The notes under the pieces: model-generated
What the model saw: only the letters and a program-made list of their open reading frames with translations
Database searches by the model: none
Told to the model about the DNA's origin: nothing
In this document: piece after piece, positions 44,743 to 46,873 of the stretch
Numbering within the stretch: the first letter of the stretch is position 1
Layout: every line of letters begins with the position of its first letter
Source of the DNA: Hesseltinella vesiculosa
Lineage: Eukaryota > Mucoromycota > Mucoromycetes > Mucorales > Cunninghamellaceae
NCBI GenBank assembly: GCA_002104935.1
Contig: MCGT01000064.1
Location: forward strand, 1-46,873
Length of the DNA stretch: 46,873 nt
Direction: 5' to 3'
Made by a program: the position numbers and the translations under genes

Positions 44743-46873
44743 ATGGCCCGTACCAAGCAGGGTAGAAAAAGAAGACAAAATACGCCCGAGGTGGAGTCGG
44801 GTAGAACTCAGTTAGTGCCAATTGAAGAAGAAGCTGGCCCTTCTACGTCACGTATGACCAAGCATGATACATATGAATTGTCTTTTCGATAGCGCCGTTA
44901 TCTAATCGCTTTTCTCATCAGGCCCTGTCAAGCGACAAAGACGAAACAAAACAAGGAATGTATCAAAAAGAAGACAGAATGCTGATGAAAAAGCAGCAAA
45001 GCGTACCGGGAGAGATGAGCGTAGCCTTGCCATCGATCGACAGCGACGATCTCGACGACCCTGCCCAACTTGCATAAAGAATGGAAACATAGAATCGTCA
45101 TTGACCCATTCAAGATCATCAAGTCGCCTATGTCCCTACCGCATACCCTCTCAACGTGCACAAGGGAACCAATTGCTTGGTGGAAAGAAGACCAAGACAC
45201 TCACGATAAAGCATGGACTGTACCCATTATTGAAATCGCTACGCAATGCCGAGAAAGAAATTTTTATGGACGGCCTTCAAGCAGTTGTTGATTTTAATCG
45301 TCGTGTGTTGATTTGCAGTCACCTGTTTATCCTGGATTACTTCAACTCCCGCCTCACCAATGGCCTGGATATCCCTCTAGTGTTCCTGGACTATCGGTTT
45401 GTCAATGGTGTGTTTCAGCTTGTCATTGGCCGATCTTGGTCGAATAACTCACTCTTTACTGAAGAGGTCCGTCAACACATTGAAGAATCGTTTGCCACAT
45501 TTCTGATTCAGCATCCTAATGTCCACTGTCCACTGGTCCCGTCTACTGTGCGAGGGAAACGCCCTATTGGCTTTTCCAAGATTTTAACTTCCACAGCCCG
45601 CACGTACGCCTCCAGCATGGTGAATCATGTGGTCGAGGGTTTCGACCAAGCCTACATTGGTTATTTGCAAGCTCGCCTTGCTCGTTCTATTCCAGTAAGT
45701 AACTCAAAAAAAACCTCCACCATTAACAGCTCACCTTTTTTTTTTTTTCAATAGGAACTTAATCGCTTTCAAGTTGGAGCCCTTGCGGATTTCGTGTTTG
45801 ACACGTGTGCACAAAACCAAGACTTTGAACCAGTTTGGCCGACGATCAATGTTGAAGATTCTATCGACCATGCTATGGTGGATGCCAAGGTCGACACTGC
45901 TTTGAACGAATTGATAGACGAGACTTGGGACAGATGGACACAACTCGCCATTCGTATTGAACAAGAAGGACCCTTGCCACAGCAAGACGCGGATGAGGAC
46001 AACCAAGACGACGAGGACAACCTCTCGGTCAGCACAGCCACAGCCATGTCCATCGACACTATCTCAACCCTTGGCATCTCGCGCCTTGATGTTGCTACTG
46101 GCCCTTATACCTTGCCTCCGTTAGCTGATCCATCTCTCTCAACTGACAACGCTATTCGTAGCCAGGCTCCTCCATCTGTGTCTATTACAACGACAACGAT
46201 CACCCGGTATCCGCACCTGTTTATCAAGATTCTATTTGATGTCTTGTGCAGCTTGGAGCGCCTAAATGAAGATCAACACACGGCACCGGCGCCACAAACC
46301 TCCGTTCATTGGAATTGGACACATCACCAGCTCTCTGGAATGCATGACTGGAGTTATCTGAACCATCACCAGCGGTCAAAGCTCGTCCGTGGTATATCCA
46401 AATCCATCAACAACAACACTCCAGTGGACATTGAACGACTGCCTCGTGTCTTTTCTCAGCAATCCCGCCAACAAGTGACCACGCTTGTGGCCGAAACGCA
46501 ACGAGCTATTGCTGCTGGCACATTCTCATCCGAAGCATACCTTGTGTCACCAAAAAGTGCGTCTTTTCTCGGTCCTTCCCACACCGTCTCTCACTCGAAA
46601 ATTCATTCAAGTCTCCCACGATTCTCTTGGTGAAATCATGCGCCATTTCGGATTAGAACACTACGTCGTACCTCAAGCGATTCGCCCAGTTGCTGGACAA
46701 GTGCATGACAATTTCAAGATCCTGAACTTGAAAAGGATCCATAGTGGGTAAGTGGGAAACAAAGAGATAAAAAAAAAATAGGTGAGAGCATTGCCGGAAA
46801 AAGATATCTCACTTTTCATTTTCTAGTCGCGGAATCTTCCTCAATCAGCTGTACACTGATGGCTATTCCGTTT
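44743..46873 (+). CDS. Fanzor/TnpB-like protein, partial at window end, apparent frameshift
   Basis: Exons 44743-44851 and 44922-45694 join in frame; a third starts at 45755. The N-terminus is basic (MARTKQGRKRRQ, then KRQRRNKTR) and includes a zinc-knuckle-like cluster, CPTC-x12-H-x6-CP. A helical region follows (ILTSTARTYASSMVNHVVEG and FDQAYIGYLQARLARS), then a long segment with HHQRSKLVRGI. Next comes LFSVLPTPSLTRKFIQVSHD, and, after an intron near 46748-46826, GRGIFLNQLYTDGYSV. That last block resembles the 'F.n...TDG.sv.f' strand just before the RuvC-like nuclease core of TnpB and Fanzor proteins. The catalytic core would lie beyond the window. Between SSEAYLVSPK (about 46550) and RLFSVLPT the frame shifts by one base at an A5 run, with no room for a normal intron. 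Either the copy is decaying or this is a sequence error. It could also be another mucoralean mobile-element protein. Confidence 0.6.

Noticed and set aside
44743..44760. N-terminal MARTKQ, identical to the start of histone H3
   Set aside because: The match stops after six residues and the rest has no histone fold; zinc-knuckle and Fanzor-like segments follow. It is probably chance.
44743..46873. Fanzor-like gene and the recombinase-like gene as one IS607-type element
   Set aside because: IS607 pairs a serine recombinase with TnpB, but here the two genes are more than 30 kb apart with large cellular genes between them, so a shared element is not supported.

Overview
This window looks like a chromosomal segment of an early-diverging filamentous fungus, most likely Mucoromycota and probably Mucorales. 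The protein-coding genes are eukaryotic and intron-rich. Introns are short (46 to about 100 nt), use GT-AG, and often carry long A or T homopolymers next to the splice sites. The gaps hold several mobile-element remnants. The lineage call is an inference from gene content and style; no rRNA or other marker is present.

Layout. 1-355 is a 20-bp minisatellite. 426-2202 is an unrecognised zinc-finger-like gene. 3506-11760 is a nine-exon gene for an UNC80-like protein of 2,561 residues, named for the large auxiliary subunit of the NALCN cation-channel complex. 12112-14362 is a putative mobile unit. It has a five-exon gene with a serine-recombinase-like domain, a head-to-head partial copy, and two hairpin-containing repeat arrays in opposite orientation. 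14384-16680 holds a decayed Tc1/mariner-type (DD34E) element. 16807-21590 has three compact genes: a Kv-beta-type aldo/keto reductase lacking two catalytic residues, an AVT-type amino-acid transporter divergent from it, and a UBE2E-type ubiquitin-conjugating enzyme. 21935-30105 is TFIID subunit TAF2 fused to five C-terminal bromodomains. 30287-31147 is a spacerless foldback palindrome. 31618-32425 is a gene with a PD-(D/E)XK-like motif pattern, its 5' end unresolved. 34459-43084 is a six-exon gene for a 2,754-residue protein of repeated ASH/HYDIN-like Ig folds. 43280-43937 is a deleted DD34E transposon with 37-bp terminal inverted repeats. 44743 to the window end is a zinc-knuckle protein resembling Fanzor, the eukaryotic TnpB relative. 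It is cut off before its RuvC core and carries an apparent frameshift.

The cellular genes suggest roles in ion-channel assembly (UNC80), amino-acid transport, ubiquitin transfer and chromatin-linked transcription (TAF2-bromodomain). They do not form one pathway. The most unusual content is the TAF2/penta-bromodomain fusion, the intron-bearing recombinase-like gene with inverted arrays, the Fanzor-like gene, and a dispersed non-coding repeat with at least four copies. Exon structures were worked out by hand from splice motifs. For UNC80, the recombinase-like gene, the aldo/keto reductase, UBE2E and the ASH-like gene, the summed exon lengths are exact multiples of three.
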